Shown: positions 28,254-36,991 of the stretch, in pieces
How positions within the stretch are numbered: position 1 is the first letter of the stretch
Layout of the letters: each line of letters starts with the position of its first letter
NCBI RefSeq assembly: GCF_014279755.1
Contig: NZ_CP047951.1
Coordinates: 992,001 to 1,056,000, forward strand
DNA: 64,000 bases
Direction of reading: 5' to 3'
From: Synechococcus sp. PROS-U-1
Lineage (GTDB): Bacteria > Cyanobacteriota > Cyanobacteriia > PCC-6307 > Cyanobiaceae
Made by a program: the position numbers and the translations under genes
The notes under the pieces: model-generated
Database searches by the model: none
What the model saw: the letters and a program-made list of their open reading frames with translations, nothing else
Told to the model about the DNA's origin: nothing

Positions 28254-28310
28254 TCCTTGTCCGCAATATTTAACAAAGCTAACAGGGCTGAGCCCTCGAT
28301 TTAGGTGGAT

Positions 28311-29258
28311 CTACTCATCTTCTGCCGGTTGCCAGTGGCTGCCTGCGGTTTGCAGATTCAGCACCGGCGCGCGGCTGGCGACCCCCGCTGCTTCCCACGC
28401 TTTCACCATGGCGCGACTGACGGCTGGACCCTTCTCCTCCGAGCAGAGCGCCAGGACGCTTGGCCCGGCACCACTGATGGCGCAGCCCCAGGCTCCAGCC
28501 TCCATGGCCGCCTGTTTGACCTGGTCTCCCCCTTTGATCAGTCGCCAGCGGTAAGGCTCGTGGAGCCGATCGTGCATGCCGTCGGAGATCAGGTCTCCAT
28601 TGCCGGTGCGCAGCCCCTGAAGCAGCAACGTCAGGGCACCAAGGTTCACCACGGCGTCGCCAACGGGGATGGCCTTGGGCATGGCCCGTCGGGCTTCGCT
28701 TGTGCTCAGACGTATGGATGGAATCGCGACGACGGCCTTCACTCCTGGCGTCCATTCGCAACGCACAACACGCCAGCGCTGGGAGGCGGCCTTGGCGGTC
28801 ATGCAAAGGCCGCCCAGAAGGGATGGCACAACGTTGTCGGGGTGTCCTTCAATATCAATGGCCAGTTCCAGCAGCTTCTCCTTGGAGAGGGGTTCCCCCA
28901 CCAGGGCATTAGCCCCCATCAATCCGGCCACAATGGCCGTTGCACTGCTGCCAAGCCCCCGTGCCGGCGGCACGGCAAGACGCACCCGCGCCTCCAGGGC
29001 GACGGGTTCAAGACCAGCTGCTTTCCACACCCGTTGCGCAGCTCGATACACGAGATTTTCAGGCCCACCACGGAGATGGCTTCCCTCCGATCCCTCAATA
29101 ATCAGCTCAAACCGTTCACCACCCCCTTCGATCCGCCGCATGGCGAATCGGTTGTTTAGGTCGAGGGCAGCACCGAGGCAGTCAAAGCCTGGTCCGAGAT
29201 TGGCCGTGGTTGCCGGGACGTCCACGACCACTTTCTGACCGATGCGCGGCTGCGCCAT
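28311..29258 (-). CDS. thrB: Homoserine kinase
   Basis: Threonine pathway, ATP-dependent phosphorylation of homoserine. About 315 residues from ATG 29256-29258. GHMP-kinase landmarks: VPATTANLGPGFDCLG at the N-terminus, PPARGLGSSATAIVAG near residue 95, and the C-terminal AWGCAISGAGPSVLAL. A much longer in-frame ORF reaching 29540 runs antisense to glk and is rejected. Confidence 0.96.
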   Translation of the reverse strand: MAQPRIGQKVVVDVPATTANLGPGFDCLGAALDLNNRFAMRRIEGGGERFELIIEGSEGSHLRGGPENLVYRAAQRVWKAAGLEPVALEARVRLAVPPARGLGSSATAIVAGLMGANALVGEPLSKEKLLELAIDIEGHPDNVVPSLLGGLCMTAKAASQRWRVVRCEWTPGVKAVVAIPSIRLSTSEARRAMPKAIPVGDAVVNLGALTLLLQGLRTGNGDLISDGMHDRLHEPYRWRLIKGGDQVKQAAMEAGAWGCAISGAGPSVLALCSEEKGPAVSRAMVKAWEAAGVASRAPVLNLQTAGSHWQPAEDE

Positions 29259-29272
29259 CGCTGATCCTCTGC

Positions 29273-30307
29273 TCAGGCCAGTTTCCCACTTGACTCCGCC
29301 AGCATCCGTGCACGGCAAGCAGCACTGAATAATCCGGCATCGGGATCGATGACGGCCGTGACCCGGAGCCCCTCGATCAGTTCGCGGAATCGTCCCTTGT
29401 CGCGCATTGGATTGAGAAAGCTTGCGGATTGAAGTCCTTTCAATTGTTTTGAGGCTGTGCCGCCACCGACCCAGAGGCCTCCTGTACAGAGTTCCTGCAG
29501 GGCAAGGTCGCCCGCCGCTGATCCATAGGCCTCCAGCCACAACTGCAAAGCCCGCTGCATTAAAGGGTCTCCCCCTTCAGCGGCGAGGCTCACCTGAGCG
29601 GGTAGATCGTTTGGGCTGTTGCGTCGCCAGGCTTCGGCCACGCTGCGGAGGGGGTGCATGACGGCATCTGGTTTCTGAAGCAGCCAGTGGGCCACATGCC
29701 CCAGGCCGGTGCCACTCACGATGCGTTCAATCGACAGTCTGCTGACGCCGAGATCCTGTTTGAGCCAGCAGGCCAGGTTCCACTCCGCTTCATTGCGCGG
29801 GGCAAATTCGCGGTGGCCTCCTTCGCTCGCCACGGCCACCAGTCCCTGTTCGCTCTGCAGTCCACGTGCCATGCCGAGACCGGTGCCTGCACCAAGAATC
29901 GCCAGTGGGCCATGGTCCTGTTCGCCGTCCTGAAGGATCACCTGTTGGCTGTCGTTGAAGTGGGGCAGCCCGTAAATCAGAACGGCGAAGTCGTTGACCA
30001 GCTCGAGGCGTTCCAGCCCCGCGGCACGAGCCAGGTCGGCCTCACGGAGTCGCCAGGGCAGGTTGGTGATTTTGGCTTCCCTGTGGCGCACCGGACCAGC
30101 GACGGCGATGCAGGCATGTCCTGGAGCAGGAAGATCTGCTGGACGATTGTTGAGGAAGGAATCGATCATCGGCTCGAGGGAGGCCCATTCCCCTGAGCGG
30201 AAGCGCTGCTGATGCAGCAGTTGAAGCTGACTCCCGTCGCTTCCATACAGAGCAAGCAGGGTCTTGGTGCCTCCCATATCCCCTGCAAGGAGTGTGGTGG
30301 TGGCCAT
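29273..30307 (-). CDS. glk: Glucokinase
   Basis: ATP-dependent glucose phosphorylation. The 344 residues belong to the Glk family (GGDMG-type start, LLAGDMGGTKTLLALY), with ILGAGTGLGMARG near residue 138 and EGGHREFAPRNEAEW near residue 165. It lies 14 bases upstream of thrB on the same strand. Confidence 0.93.
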   Translation of the reverse strand: MATTTLLAGDMGGTKTLLALYGSDGSQLQLLHQQRFRSGEWASLEPMIDSFLNNRPADLPAPGHACIAVAGPVRHREAKITNLPWRLREADLARAAGLERLELVNDFAVLIYGLPHFNDSQQVILQDGEQDHGPLAILGAGTGLGMARGLQSEQGLVAVASEGGHREFAPRNEAEWNLACWLKQDLGVSRLSIERIVSGTGLGHVAHWLLQKPDAVMHPLRSVAEAWRRNSPNDLPAQVSLAAEGGDPLMQRALQLWLEAYGSAAGDLALQELCTGGLWVGGGTASKQLKGLQSASFLNPMRDKGRFRELIEGLRVTAVIDPDAGLFSAACRARMLAESSGKLA

Positions 30308-30342
30308 CCGGGCCCGCAGCGTCTTCTACCAGCGTGGGTTGG

Positions 30343-30741
30343 TCAGGCGAAGAAGTCCAGTGGAAGCGGTCCCCATGTGGTGCTTGGTGTGGTTTCGTCA
30401 TCGCCGTGCCCACTGATCAGAACTCCCTCGCCGAGGCCGTTCTCGATCCGAATCCGGATTGTGCCCCCCTTCTGGTTGGCTTTCAGAAACACAGGACCAG
30501 GCTCCTCCGGGCTGTTCACAAGCTCCATGGACTCCCACTGTTGGCTTTGCTCCAGGCTGCGCAGTGCTGAAAGGGCCTGATCCACGGACGGGGCCATCAC
30601 GCCAATGGTGAACCAACGAGCGTTTCTCATGGCCTGGGTGAGTTCCTGGCGGAGCTGATCCCTGATGTGCGGCAGCAGCTCTGGTGCGCTACGCAAACGC
30701 GCGAGATCGGCCAGGTGGTGCACGGGTGATTCCGTCATCAA
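30343..30741 (-). CDS. DUF1824 family protein
   Basis: One hundred and thirty-two residues. It matches the cyanobacterial DUF1824 pattern (WFTIGVMAPSVDQALSALR, then GPVFLKANQKGG and a late GVLISGHG). Function unknown. Its start overlaps the thrS stop by 4 bases (ATGA), so it is translated with thrS. Confidence 0.72.
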   Translation of the reverse strand: MMTESPVHHLADLARLRSAPELLPHIRDQLRQELTQAMRNARWFTIGVMAPSVDQALSALRSLEQSQQWESMELVNSPEEPGPVFLKANQKGGTIRIRIENGLGEGVLISGHGDDETTPSTTWGPLPLDFFA

Positions 30742-32570
30742 TTCAGCTCCAGGCCTGCGGCGCGCTGGCTGTTGGCCATTTGAGCAGCACTGAGCAGGTC
30801 GGCCACCGATGTGACCCCGAGGTCACCATCCCGTCGGCTGCGCAGGCTTGCGGCGTTCTGCTCCGCCTCCTTGGCACCGATGACCGCCAACACGGGGATC
30901 TTCATCTGTTCGCCGGTGCGGATCAACTTGCCGAGACGGTCGCCGCTGCGGTCGATGGTGGCGCGCACACCAGCTTGAGTGAGCTGGTTCAGCAACTGCT
31001 CCGCGTAGGGCTGCACCTCGTCGGTCACCGGCAGCAGACGCACCTGTTCCGGGGCCAGCCAGAAGGGGTAATCGCCGGCGTAGTTCTCGGTCATGATCCC
31101 GAAGAATCGCTCCAGCGAGCCGAAGATGGCGCGGTGGATCATGATCGGTCGCTGCTTGCTGCCGTCGGCGGCGATGTAGTCGAGCTCGAACCGTTCCGGC
31201 AGGTTGAAATCCAACTGGATGGTGGAGCACTGCCACATCCGGCCAATGGCGTCTTCGATCTTGAGATCAATTTTCGGGCCGTAGAAGGCGCCGCCGCCCT
31301 CATCGATTTTGTAGGCCCAACCCTTGCGCTCAAGTGCCTCGACCAGGCCCTGGGTGGCCAGGTCCCAGACGGCGTCATCCCCGATGGACTTCTCGGGGCG
31401 GGTGGAAAGGTTGATCTCGTAGTTGCTGAAATCGAAGGCGGAGAGGATCCGCTCGGTGAGATCGAGGATTTTCAGGATCTCGTCGCTGATCTGCTCGGGC
31501 AGGCAGAACACATGGGCATCGTCCTGGGTGAAGCCCCTGACCCGCATCAGACCGTGCATCACACCGGGGCGCTCATAGCGATACACGGTTCCGAGTTCGG
31601 CCCATCGAATCGGTAGTTCCCGGTAGCTGCGCAGCTTGCTGGCGTAGGTGAGCACGTGGAAGGGGCAGTTCATCGGTTTGAGCTGGTATTCCCGCTCGTC
31701 CACTTCCATCGGCCCGAACATGCTCTCGGCATAGAAGTCGAGGTGGCCTGAGGTTTTCCAGAGGCTGATGTCGGCCACATGGGGGGTGTAGAGGAGCTCG
31801 TAGCCGCCCTCGAAGTGGGCCTGACGCCAGAAGTCCTCGATCAGCAGGCGCATGCGGGCGCCGCGGGGGTGCCAGAACACCAGGCCGGCACCGGCTTCAT
31901 CTTCGATGGAGAAGAGGTCGAGATCCTTGCCGATGCGTCGGTGATCCCGCCGGAGAGCTTCGTCCTTGCGGCGCTTGTGCTCCGCCAGTTGTTCGGGGGT
32001 CTCCCAGGCCGTGCCGTAGATGCGCTGCAGCTGAGCCTTGGTTTCATCGCCGCGCCAGTAGGCGCCGGCCACGCTTTCCAGCTCGAAGGCCTTGGCGTTG
32101 AGTTGCCCGGTGTGGTCCACGTGGGGGCCAGCGCAGAGGTCCCACCAGTCCTCACCAAGGGTGTAGAGGGTGATGGGCTCCTGAAGACCCTCAAGGATCT
32201 CCAGTTTGTAGGGCTCGTTCTGAGCCTTGATTTTTGCTTCGGCGTCGCCGCGGCTCACCTCGACCCGTTCAAGGGGCAGTTTTTTGTTGATGATCTTGAT
32301 CATCCCCTTCTTGATGGCCTTGAGATCGGCCTCGGTGAAGGGATCCGGGTTGTCGAAGTCGTAATAAAAACCGCTCTCGGTCCACGGTCCGATGGTGACG
32401 CGTGCCTTGGGAAAGAGCTGCTGAACGGCCATGGCCATTACATGGCTCATCGAGTGGCGGATCTTCAGCAGCTGGGGGCTTTCGCTGGTCTTGGGCAGAA
32501 CCACCGGAGCTGAGGGGGCTGGGGTGGTTGCTGCAGCGCTGCTCACCGGTTCAGGTTCGGGGCCCGCCAT
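30738..32570 (-). CDS. thrS: Threonyl-tRNA synthetase (lacking the TGS domain)
   Basis: Class II synthetase charging tRNA-Thr. About 610 residues from ATG 32568-32570; an ATG at 32597 is also possible. The editing/SAD domain starts with RHSMSHVMAMA (H-x3-H) near residue 38, only 30 or so residues from the start, so the usual N-terminal TGS domain is absent and replaced by an Ala/Pro-rich leader. The catalytic core has motif 2 (RYERPGVMHGLMRVRGFTQD) and motif 3 near residue 505, followed by the anticodon-binding domain. The protein is therefore slightly shorter than the E. coli form. Confidence 0.95.
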   Translation of the reverse strand: MAGPEPEPVSSAAATTPAPSAPVVLPKTSESPQLLKIRHSMSHVMAMAVQQLFPKARVTIGPWTESGFYYDFDNPDPFTEADLKAIKKGMIKIINKKLPLERVEVSRGDAEAKIKAQNEPYKLEILEGLQEPITLYTLGEDWWDLCAGPHVDHTGQLNAKAFELESVAGAYWRGDETKAQLQRIYGTAWETPEQLAEHKRRKDEALRRDHRRIGKDLDLFSIEDEAGAGLVFWHPRGARMRLLIEDFWRQAHFEGGYELLYTPHVADISLWKTSGHLDFYAESMFGPMEVDEREYQLKPMNCPFHVLTYASKLRSYRELPIRWAELGTVYRYERPGVMHGLMRVRGFTQDDAHVFCLPEQISDEILKILDLTERILSAFDFSNYEINLSTRPEKSIGDDAVWDLATQGLVEALERKGWAYKIDEGGGAFYGPKIDLKIEDAIGRMWQCSTIQLDFNLPERFELDYIAADGSKQRPIMIHRAIFGSLERFFGIMTENYAGDYPFWLAPEQVRLLPVTDEVQPYAEQLLNQLTQAGVRATIDRSGDRLGKLIRTGEQMKIPVLAVIGAKEAEQNAASLRSRRDGDLGVTSVADLLSAAQMANSQRAAGLELN

Positions 32571-32609
32571 CCTATGGGCGAGACCCGAGGGCATCACGTG
32601 GGTGAGTCA

Positions 32610-32930
32610 ATGAATCGGGAAGCCGGCGCTCTATTGGACGAGCTGCTGGCGTCCCTTCTCGATGACTTCGAGCACTGGTTTCAGCGCGGGGAGGAGCTCC
32701 TGCAGAACTGTCCGGATGCCGTGATGGCGCCTGAGGAGCGTCAGGGCATGGAGGGCCGACTCAAGGACGGCAGGAAGGCGATTGCTGCGACGCGAGCTCT
32801 GGTGGCTGCATCAACCCAGCCCATGGCTGTCTCCATGGCGGTGATGAACCCGTGGCACGGGTTGGTCACTGAGGTGTGGGCCTTGGCCGCGAAGCTGGGT
32901 TCGTCCCGCTCGCGTCAGGCACCCAGCTGA
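32610..32930 (+). CDS. DUF2605 family protein
   Basis: About 106 residues from ATG 32610; a GTG at 32598 is an alternative. Amphipathic helices (LLDELLASLLDDFEHWFQRG) match the DUF2605 family of cyanobacteria. Function unknown. It is divergent from thrS with only about 40 bases between starts, and it overlaps the end of the convergent lysozyme-like gene by 16 bases. Confidence 0.72.
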   Translation: MNREAGALLDELLASLLDDFEHWFQRGEELLQNCPDAVMAPEERQGMEGRLKDGRKAIAATRALVAASTQPMAVSMAVMNPWHGLVTEVWALAAKLGSSRSRQAPS

Positions 32931-33598
32931 CTTCTCAGCTGGCGCAGGTTGCTGCTGTAGAAGCTCGCCAGCTCCTGATGGCTCTTGACCGGTTGCCCGT
33001 AGGCGGAGTGGCCGGCTTTGGTGGGGAAGGATGCCCATTCCGGGGCGAGCTTTGCCATGGCGTCCTTGGTGAGGCCCTGCCGATCAATCTCATCCAGAGC
33101 ACCACGTCGCTCTGCGAGATGCAGTGCGGCCTGATCCTGGTGCTTGGGTTCAAAGCTGGACAGCCTGAGTTCCTGGGCGACACCTTTCCAGGTCTTGGGC
33201 AAGAACTGATACGCGCCCGCAGCGGCGCTGGTGTAGCGCTTCACGATCACCCGTTCTGGATGACGGGACAGGTCCTGGAACTGCCCGCCGCCGTACATGA
33301 TTTGGTACCCCTTGTCTTCGCCATCCTTCCAAGTGCCTTCGGCGTAGCGGATGGTATTAAGCAGCGCGCGGCGTTCAGGAGTCATCTCGTAATGCCCCCC
33401 CTCGTTGCCGTAGGCCAGGGTGGCGCGGCTGCCGGAACCGTCTTGATCGGAACGTTCGGCGAGGGCCTTGGCGTTCTGGGTGGGCTGTGTGGCTCCTGCG
33501 CAAAGCACCATTCCTGCGGTCAACGCTGCACCGACCAGAAGGCGGCTCCAACGGGAGTTTGGGTTGAACGCAGAAAAAGAACGACGCACGCAAAGCAA
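32915..33598 (-). CDS. Exported lysozyme-like glycoside hydrolase (GH104-type muramidase)
   Basis: Two hundred and twenty-seven residues with a signal sequence (RLLVGAALTAGMVLCAGAT). The catalytic part resembles lambda-endolysin-type transglycosylases: LLNTIRYAEGTWK (catalytic Glu), GYQIMYGGGQFQDLSRHP and SAAAGAYQFLPKTWKGVAQ. Likely a periplasmic peptidoglycan-cleaving enzyme. Such chromosomal copies are common in cyanobacteria and no phage genes flank it. Confidence 0.82.
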   Translation of the reverse strand: MLCVRRSFSAFNPNSRWSRLLVGAALTAGMVLCAGATQPTQNAKALAERSDQDGSGSRATLAYGNEGGHYEMTPERRALLNTIRYAEGTWKDGEDKGYQIMYGGGQFQDLSRHPERVIVKRYTSAAAGAYQFLPKTWKGVAQELRLSSFEPKHQDQAALHLAERRGALDEIDRQGLTKDAMAKLAPEWASFPTKAGHSAYGQPVKSHQELASFYSSNLRQLRSQLGA

Positions 33599-33823
33599 TC
33601 AGGTGGACGATCACAGTGCTGGCCCACGAAACCTCGACGCGAGGTCGGTTCTTGAGGGGTTGACAGCCTTGATTTGCTGTGTCTATGCAAGTGAGAACGT
33701 CCTGAGAGTCTTGCGAGACTCGTTACTGCTTCTGGGGTTGTCTCGGTTGTGTCGCCCCGGGTATGGGGTGAGGCTGTGCCAGCTGCATTGATAAGAGCAG
33801 CTGATGCTTGCCTCTGATGGCGA

Positions 33824-34840
33824 TCAGGCTCGTCGGGCAAAGCCCAGGGCATCCCGAACCCGATTCAGCGTGGCGTTGGCCACGGTTTCGGCGTTCTCGC
33901 GTCCTGTGTTCAGCACCTGATCGAGCTCCGCAGGGTCGCTCATCAGCTCGCGGTAGCGCGCCTGAATCGGTTCTATGGCGTTCACCGTGGCTTCGGCCAG
34001 GAGGGGCTTGAACTGCCCCCATCCCATCTCGGCGCATTCGCTGGCGGCCTGCTCCCGTCCCTTGCCGCTGAGAATCGCGTAAAGCCCCAGAAGGTTGTCG
34101 GTTTCGGGTCGATCCGGGTTGCCGAATTCGAGTCCACGCTCTGGATCGGTTTTGGCACGTTTGATCTTTTTGGTGATCAGCTCTGGAGGGTCCAGGAGGG
34201 TGATGCGACTGCCCTCATTCGGATCGCTCTTGCTCATCTTGTTTCGACCATCCGTGAGGCTCATCACCCGAGCCCCTTCCTTGAGGATCAACGGCTTCGG
34301 AACCTTGAGCACAGGTGTTTCGTTATCACCGAAGCGGGCATTGATGCGCTGCTGAGCAATGTCACGTGCCAGTTCCAGGTGCTGTTTCTGGTCTTCACCA
34401 ACGGGCACTAGATCAGCGTCATAGAGAAGGATGTCGGCGGCCATCAGAACGGGATAGTCCAGCAGGCCAACGGACACGTTGTCCCCCTGCTTCACTGCCT
34501 TTTCCTTGAACTGGATCATGCGTTCCAGCCAGTTGAGCGGTGTGACGCAATTCAGCAGCCAGCAGAGTTCGCTGTGGGCTGCCACCTGGCTCTGCACAAA
34601 CACTGAGCAGCGCTTGGGATCGATGCCACAGGCCAGATAGAGCGCAGCCGTGGAGCGGGTGTCCTCAGCCAGTCGACTGGGGTCATGGGGAACGGTGATG
34701 GCGTGGAGATCGACCACACAAACGAAGGTGTCGTGGCTCTCCTGCAGCTCAACCCAGTTGCGGATGGCACCCAGCCAATTGCCGAGATGCAGTGCTCCGG
34801 TCGGCTGCACCCCGGAAAGAACCCTTGGCCGGCCCATCAA
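33824..34840 (-). CDS. trpS: Tryptophanyl-tRNA synthetase
   Basis: Class I synthetase, 338 residues. HIGH-like motif in GVQPTGALHLGNWLGAI near residue 12 and KMSKS in LTDGRNKMSKSDPN near residue 196. Its ATG directly abuts the stop of the upstream RGG-box gene. Confidence 0.97.
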   Translation of the reverse strand: MMGRPRVLSGVQPTGALHLGNWLGAIRNWVELQESHDTFVCVVDLHAITVPHDPSRLAEDTRSTAALYLACGIDPKRCSVFVQSQVAAHSELCWLLNCVTPLNWLERMIQFKEKAVKQGDNVSVGLLDYPVLMAADILLYDADLVPVGEDQKQHLELARDIAQQRINARFGDNETPVLKVPKPLILKEGARVMSLTDGRNKMSKSDPNEGSRITLLDPPELITKKIKRAKTDPERGLEFGNPDRPETDNLLGLYAILSGKGREQAASECAEMGWGQFKPLLAEATVNAIEPIQARYRELMSDPAELDQVLNTGRENAETVANATLNRVRDALGFARRA

Positions 34841-35416
34841 TCAGCCCTCTGTTGCTTCGGTTTTGGTTTCGTCTGTCGAAGCATCTGCGCCCGAGACATC
34901 CGCGACGGGATCTGGGCTGGTTTCATCGGTCGGTGCCGTTCCCGGTGCCGGTTCGGACTCCACTACAGGTTCAGCCTGGACTTCCGGCTGGGGTTTGGCC
35001 GGGCGAGCGAAGGGGTTCGGACGGGAGCCACGGTTGCTGCGCTCGTCATCAAACCGGCGACCGCGACCACCTCCATCACGACCACCTCCATCACGACCAC
35101 CGCCGTCACGACCACCACCATCACGCCGACCACCCCGGGCAGGCTGATTGCGTTGCTGTTCGATCAAGGCATCGAGTTGGCCGTCTTCCAACATCTGGCC
35201 AAGGCTTCGGACTGCGAAACCCAGGACGGCAACGGTTGAGCGGAGATTGAAGGCCTCCTGCAGCGCCCTCGCCGAGCGCATTTCGTTGTCACTCAGACGA
35301 ATTCGAAAGCCTCCGCCCTCGCGGCCGCCGGCACGGTTGCCACGACTGCGCTGGCCGTCACGGCCGCCGTCTCCCTGTCCCGCCTGCTGTTGGGGATCGC
35401 TGTAGGAATCACTCAT
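34841..35416 (-). CDS. RGG-box protein with conserved helical middle, function unknown
   Basis: One hundred and ninety-one residues. The N-terminus is Gly/Arg/Gln-rich. A folded segment (about 35-85, RIRLSDNEMRSARALQEAFN, then LGQMLEDGQLDALIEQQ) is followed by RGG-like repeats built from GGGRD units (about 95-118) and an acidic Pro/Glu/Thr tail. RGG repeats typically bind RNA, so an RNA-associated role is a reasonable guess. The stop abuts the trpS start, implying cotranscription. Confidence 0.7.
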   Translation of the reverse strand: MSDSYSDPQQQAGQGDGGRDGQRSRGNRAGGREGGGFRIRLSDNEMRSARALQEAFNLRSTVAVLGFAVRSLGQMLEDGQLDALIEQQRNQPARGGRRDGGGRDGGGRDGGGRDGGGRGRRFDDERSNRGSRPNPFARPAKPQPEVQAEPVVESEPAPGTAPTDETSPDPVADVSGADASTDETKTEATEG

Positions 35417-35432
35417 GGCCCATGGCCTGGAA

Positions 35433-35966
35433 TCAGGCGCAAGTGTGACGCATCACCGGGGTGTTTTCAGTGATCCAGAGCAGCTGGTGGCATTCAACGC
35501 TGTTCTTCCGGGCCAGCACCAGCATCGGAACAGCCGTTATCCCTCGTTCGATCCGGTCTCGGTAGCTGCTCACCAGCTGTCGGTAACGCTGGGCGGTCCA
35601 CCCGTGGATGGCGGTGTCCCTGCTGGTCCAGTAGTCCTGCAGAGCTCGTTGACAGTCCTCCATGCCGAAGTCATGCCAGCAGCTCTGCTGGGCCAGGAGT
35701 GGATCCACACCCTGTTGGAGCAACAACCGGTACTGCATCAGTTCCGGCGCTTCATCACGACCATCCGGGGGAAGAAGGCGATGCAGCTCGGTGAGCGGAG
35801 CTCGGGAGAGCTTCAGCCAGCAGCGTTCCCGCAGCAACACTGGAAGTTGCCAAGACCAGCCATCGGATTGGCGGACTTCGGCGAGCACGTCGATCAGCCC
35901 TCTTTGCTGACGCTCGGTGAGTCCGGCGAGCTGTATCGCTTCGGTGTTGGCTTCAGCCATGGGCAC
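35433..35966 (-). CDS. Hypothetical protein (177 aa)
   Basis: One hundred and seventy-seven residues, Leu/Gln-rich and mostly helical, with the segments LPVLLRERCWLKLSRAPLTE and YWTSRDTAIHGWTAQRYRQL. No domain recognised. It overlaps the end of the cation efflux gene by 14 bases, so the two probably share a transcript. Confidence 0.65.
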   Translation of the reverse strand: MPMAEANTEAIQLAGLTERQQRGLIDVLAEVRQSDGWSWQLPVLLRERCWLKLSRAPLTELHRLLPPDGRDEAPELMQYRLLLQQGVDPLLAQQSCWHDFGMEDCQRALQDYWTSRDTAIHGWTAQRYRQLVSSYRDRIERGITAVPMLVLARKNSVECHQLLWITENTPVMRHTCA

Positions 35967-36879
35967 CGGTGTAGGTGATCCCGTCCTCCACGTACTCCTT
36001 GGGTTCCAAATGGATGGTGCACCGCACCGGCCCGAAGGTCTTGTCCAGGCGCTCCTCTACTTGCTCGGTGATCCGGTGGGCCTTGGTGAGGTCGTCGGCA
36101 TCAACAACCATGTGCATCTCGATGAACACCTGTTGGCCCACGACGCCGCGGCTGGCGATGTCATGGCAGTTCATCACGCCGTCTGTGGCCATCGCTTCGC
36201 CGTAAATGGCCTCGGGGGCAATCGCCATGTGGTCCACCAGCCAGGGCAAGGTGCCCCGCAGCACTTGGGAGCAGACCCGGATGAGCAGAAGGGCCATGGG
36301 GATCGCCAAAGCGACGTCGAGCCAGTTCACCTGCAACCAGACCGCCCCTGCCATGCCCACGAGAACCACCACGGTGGTCCAGACGTCGCTCGCTGCGTGC
36401 TGGGCATCCGCCTTGAGCAGGCTGCTGTTCAGGCGCCGACCTTCTCGGAGCTCATAGCCCGCCAGGAGGAGATTGAACCCCAACACAAGGGTGAGCAGCA
36501 CCAGTTCCTGGCCTGTGACCCGAATGGGAGGCAGCCCCTCCAGGAGCCGTTCTCCTGAACGCAGGAGGATTTCGATGGCTGTGAACAGGATGAAACCTGC
36601 AATGCCGAGGGCGCCGACAGCTTCGTATTTGCGATGCCCGTAGGGATGATCGCGATCGGGCCGTGGATCGGAGAGTTTGTTGGTGACCAGGCCCGTGAGG
36701 CTGGAGAGGGCGTCGGTGGCGCTGTGCATGGCATCCGCAATCACCGCCAGGGATCCACTCATCACCCCCACCAGAAGCTTCAGAAGCGACATGGTGATGT
36801 TCAGGCCCAGGGCCACCATGAGAACCCTGCGAACCCCCTGGCGGTTGTCGACCATCGGGATGGGATGACTGTGTGTCAC
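35953..36879 (-). CDS. Cation diffusion facilitator (CDF) transporter
   Basis: Three hundred and eight residues. It has the CDF fold: ADAMHSATDALSSL carries the helix 2 metal site, PYGHRKYEAVGALG follows, and LKADAQHAASDVWTTVVVL carries the helix 5 site. The C-terminal cytoplasmic domain has metal-binding segments (HIDLEPKEYV-like end). Exports zinc, iron, manganese or cobalt; the metal cannot be read from sequence. Confidence 0.9.
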   Translation of the reverse strand: MTHSHPIPMVDNRQGVRRVLMVALGLNITMSLLKLLVGVMSGSLAVIADAMHSATDALSSLTGLVTNKLSDPRPDRDHPYGHRKYEAVGALGIAGFILFTAIEILLRSGERLLEGLPPIRVTGQELVLLTLVLGFNLLLAGYELREGRRLNSSLLKADAQHAASDVWTTVVVLVGMAGAVWLQVNWLDVALAIPMALLLIRVCSQVLRGTLPWLVDHMAIAPEAIYGEAMATDGVMNCHDIASRGVVGQQVFIEMHMVVDADDLTKAHRITEQVEERLDKTFGPVRCTIHLEPKEYVEDGITYTGAHG

Positions 36880-36991
36880 GGCTGAACCTGGCCTGTTCCC
36901 AAGTTATGGAGAAGTCTTCCCTCTGGCCTGAAGTCCTGGATTCAGGTGTTGGGTTGAGCTAAGAAGGGCCACTGGTACGACAGACCCTCTG

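Noticed and set aside
28288-28302. Hairpin AGGGCT-AGCCCT between thrB and ndhD
   Set aside because: Short stem and no clear T run, so not called as a terminator.
28254-29540. Extended thrB ORF of 409 residues
   Set aside because: The extra N-terminal 94 residues are antisense to glk; the internal ATG at 29258 begins the conserved part.
33599-33823. Gene or RNA between the lysozyme gene and trpS
   Set aside because: Only small hairpins (for example GAGTCT-TGCG-AGACTC) are visible and no coding frame stands out.
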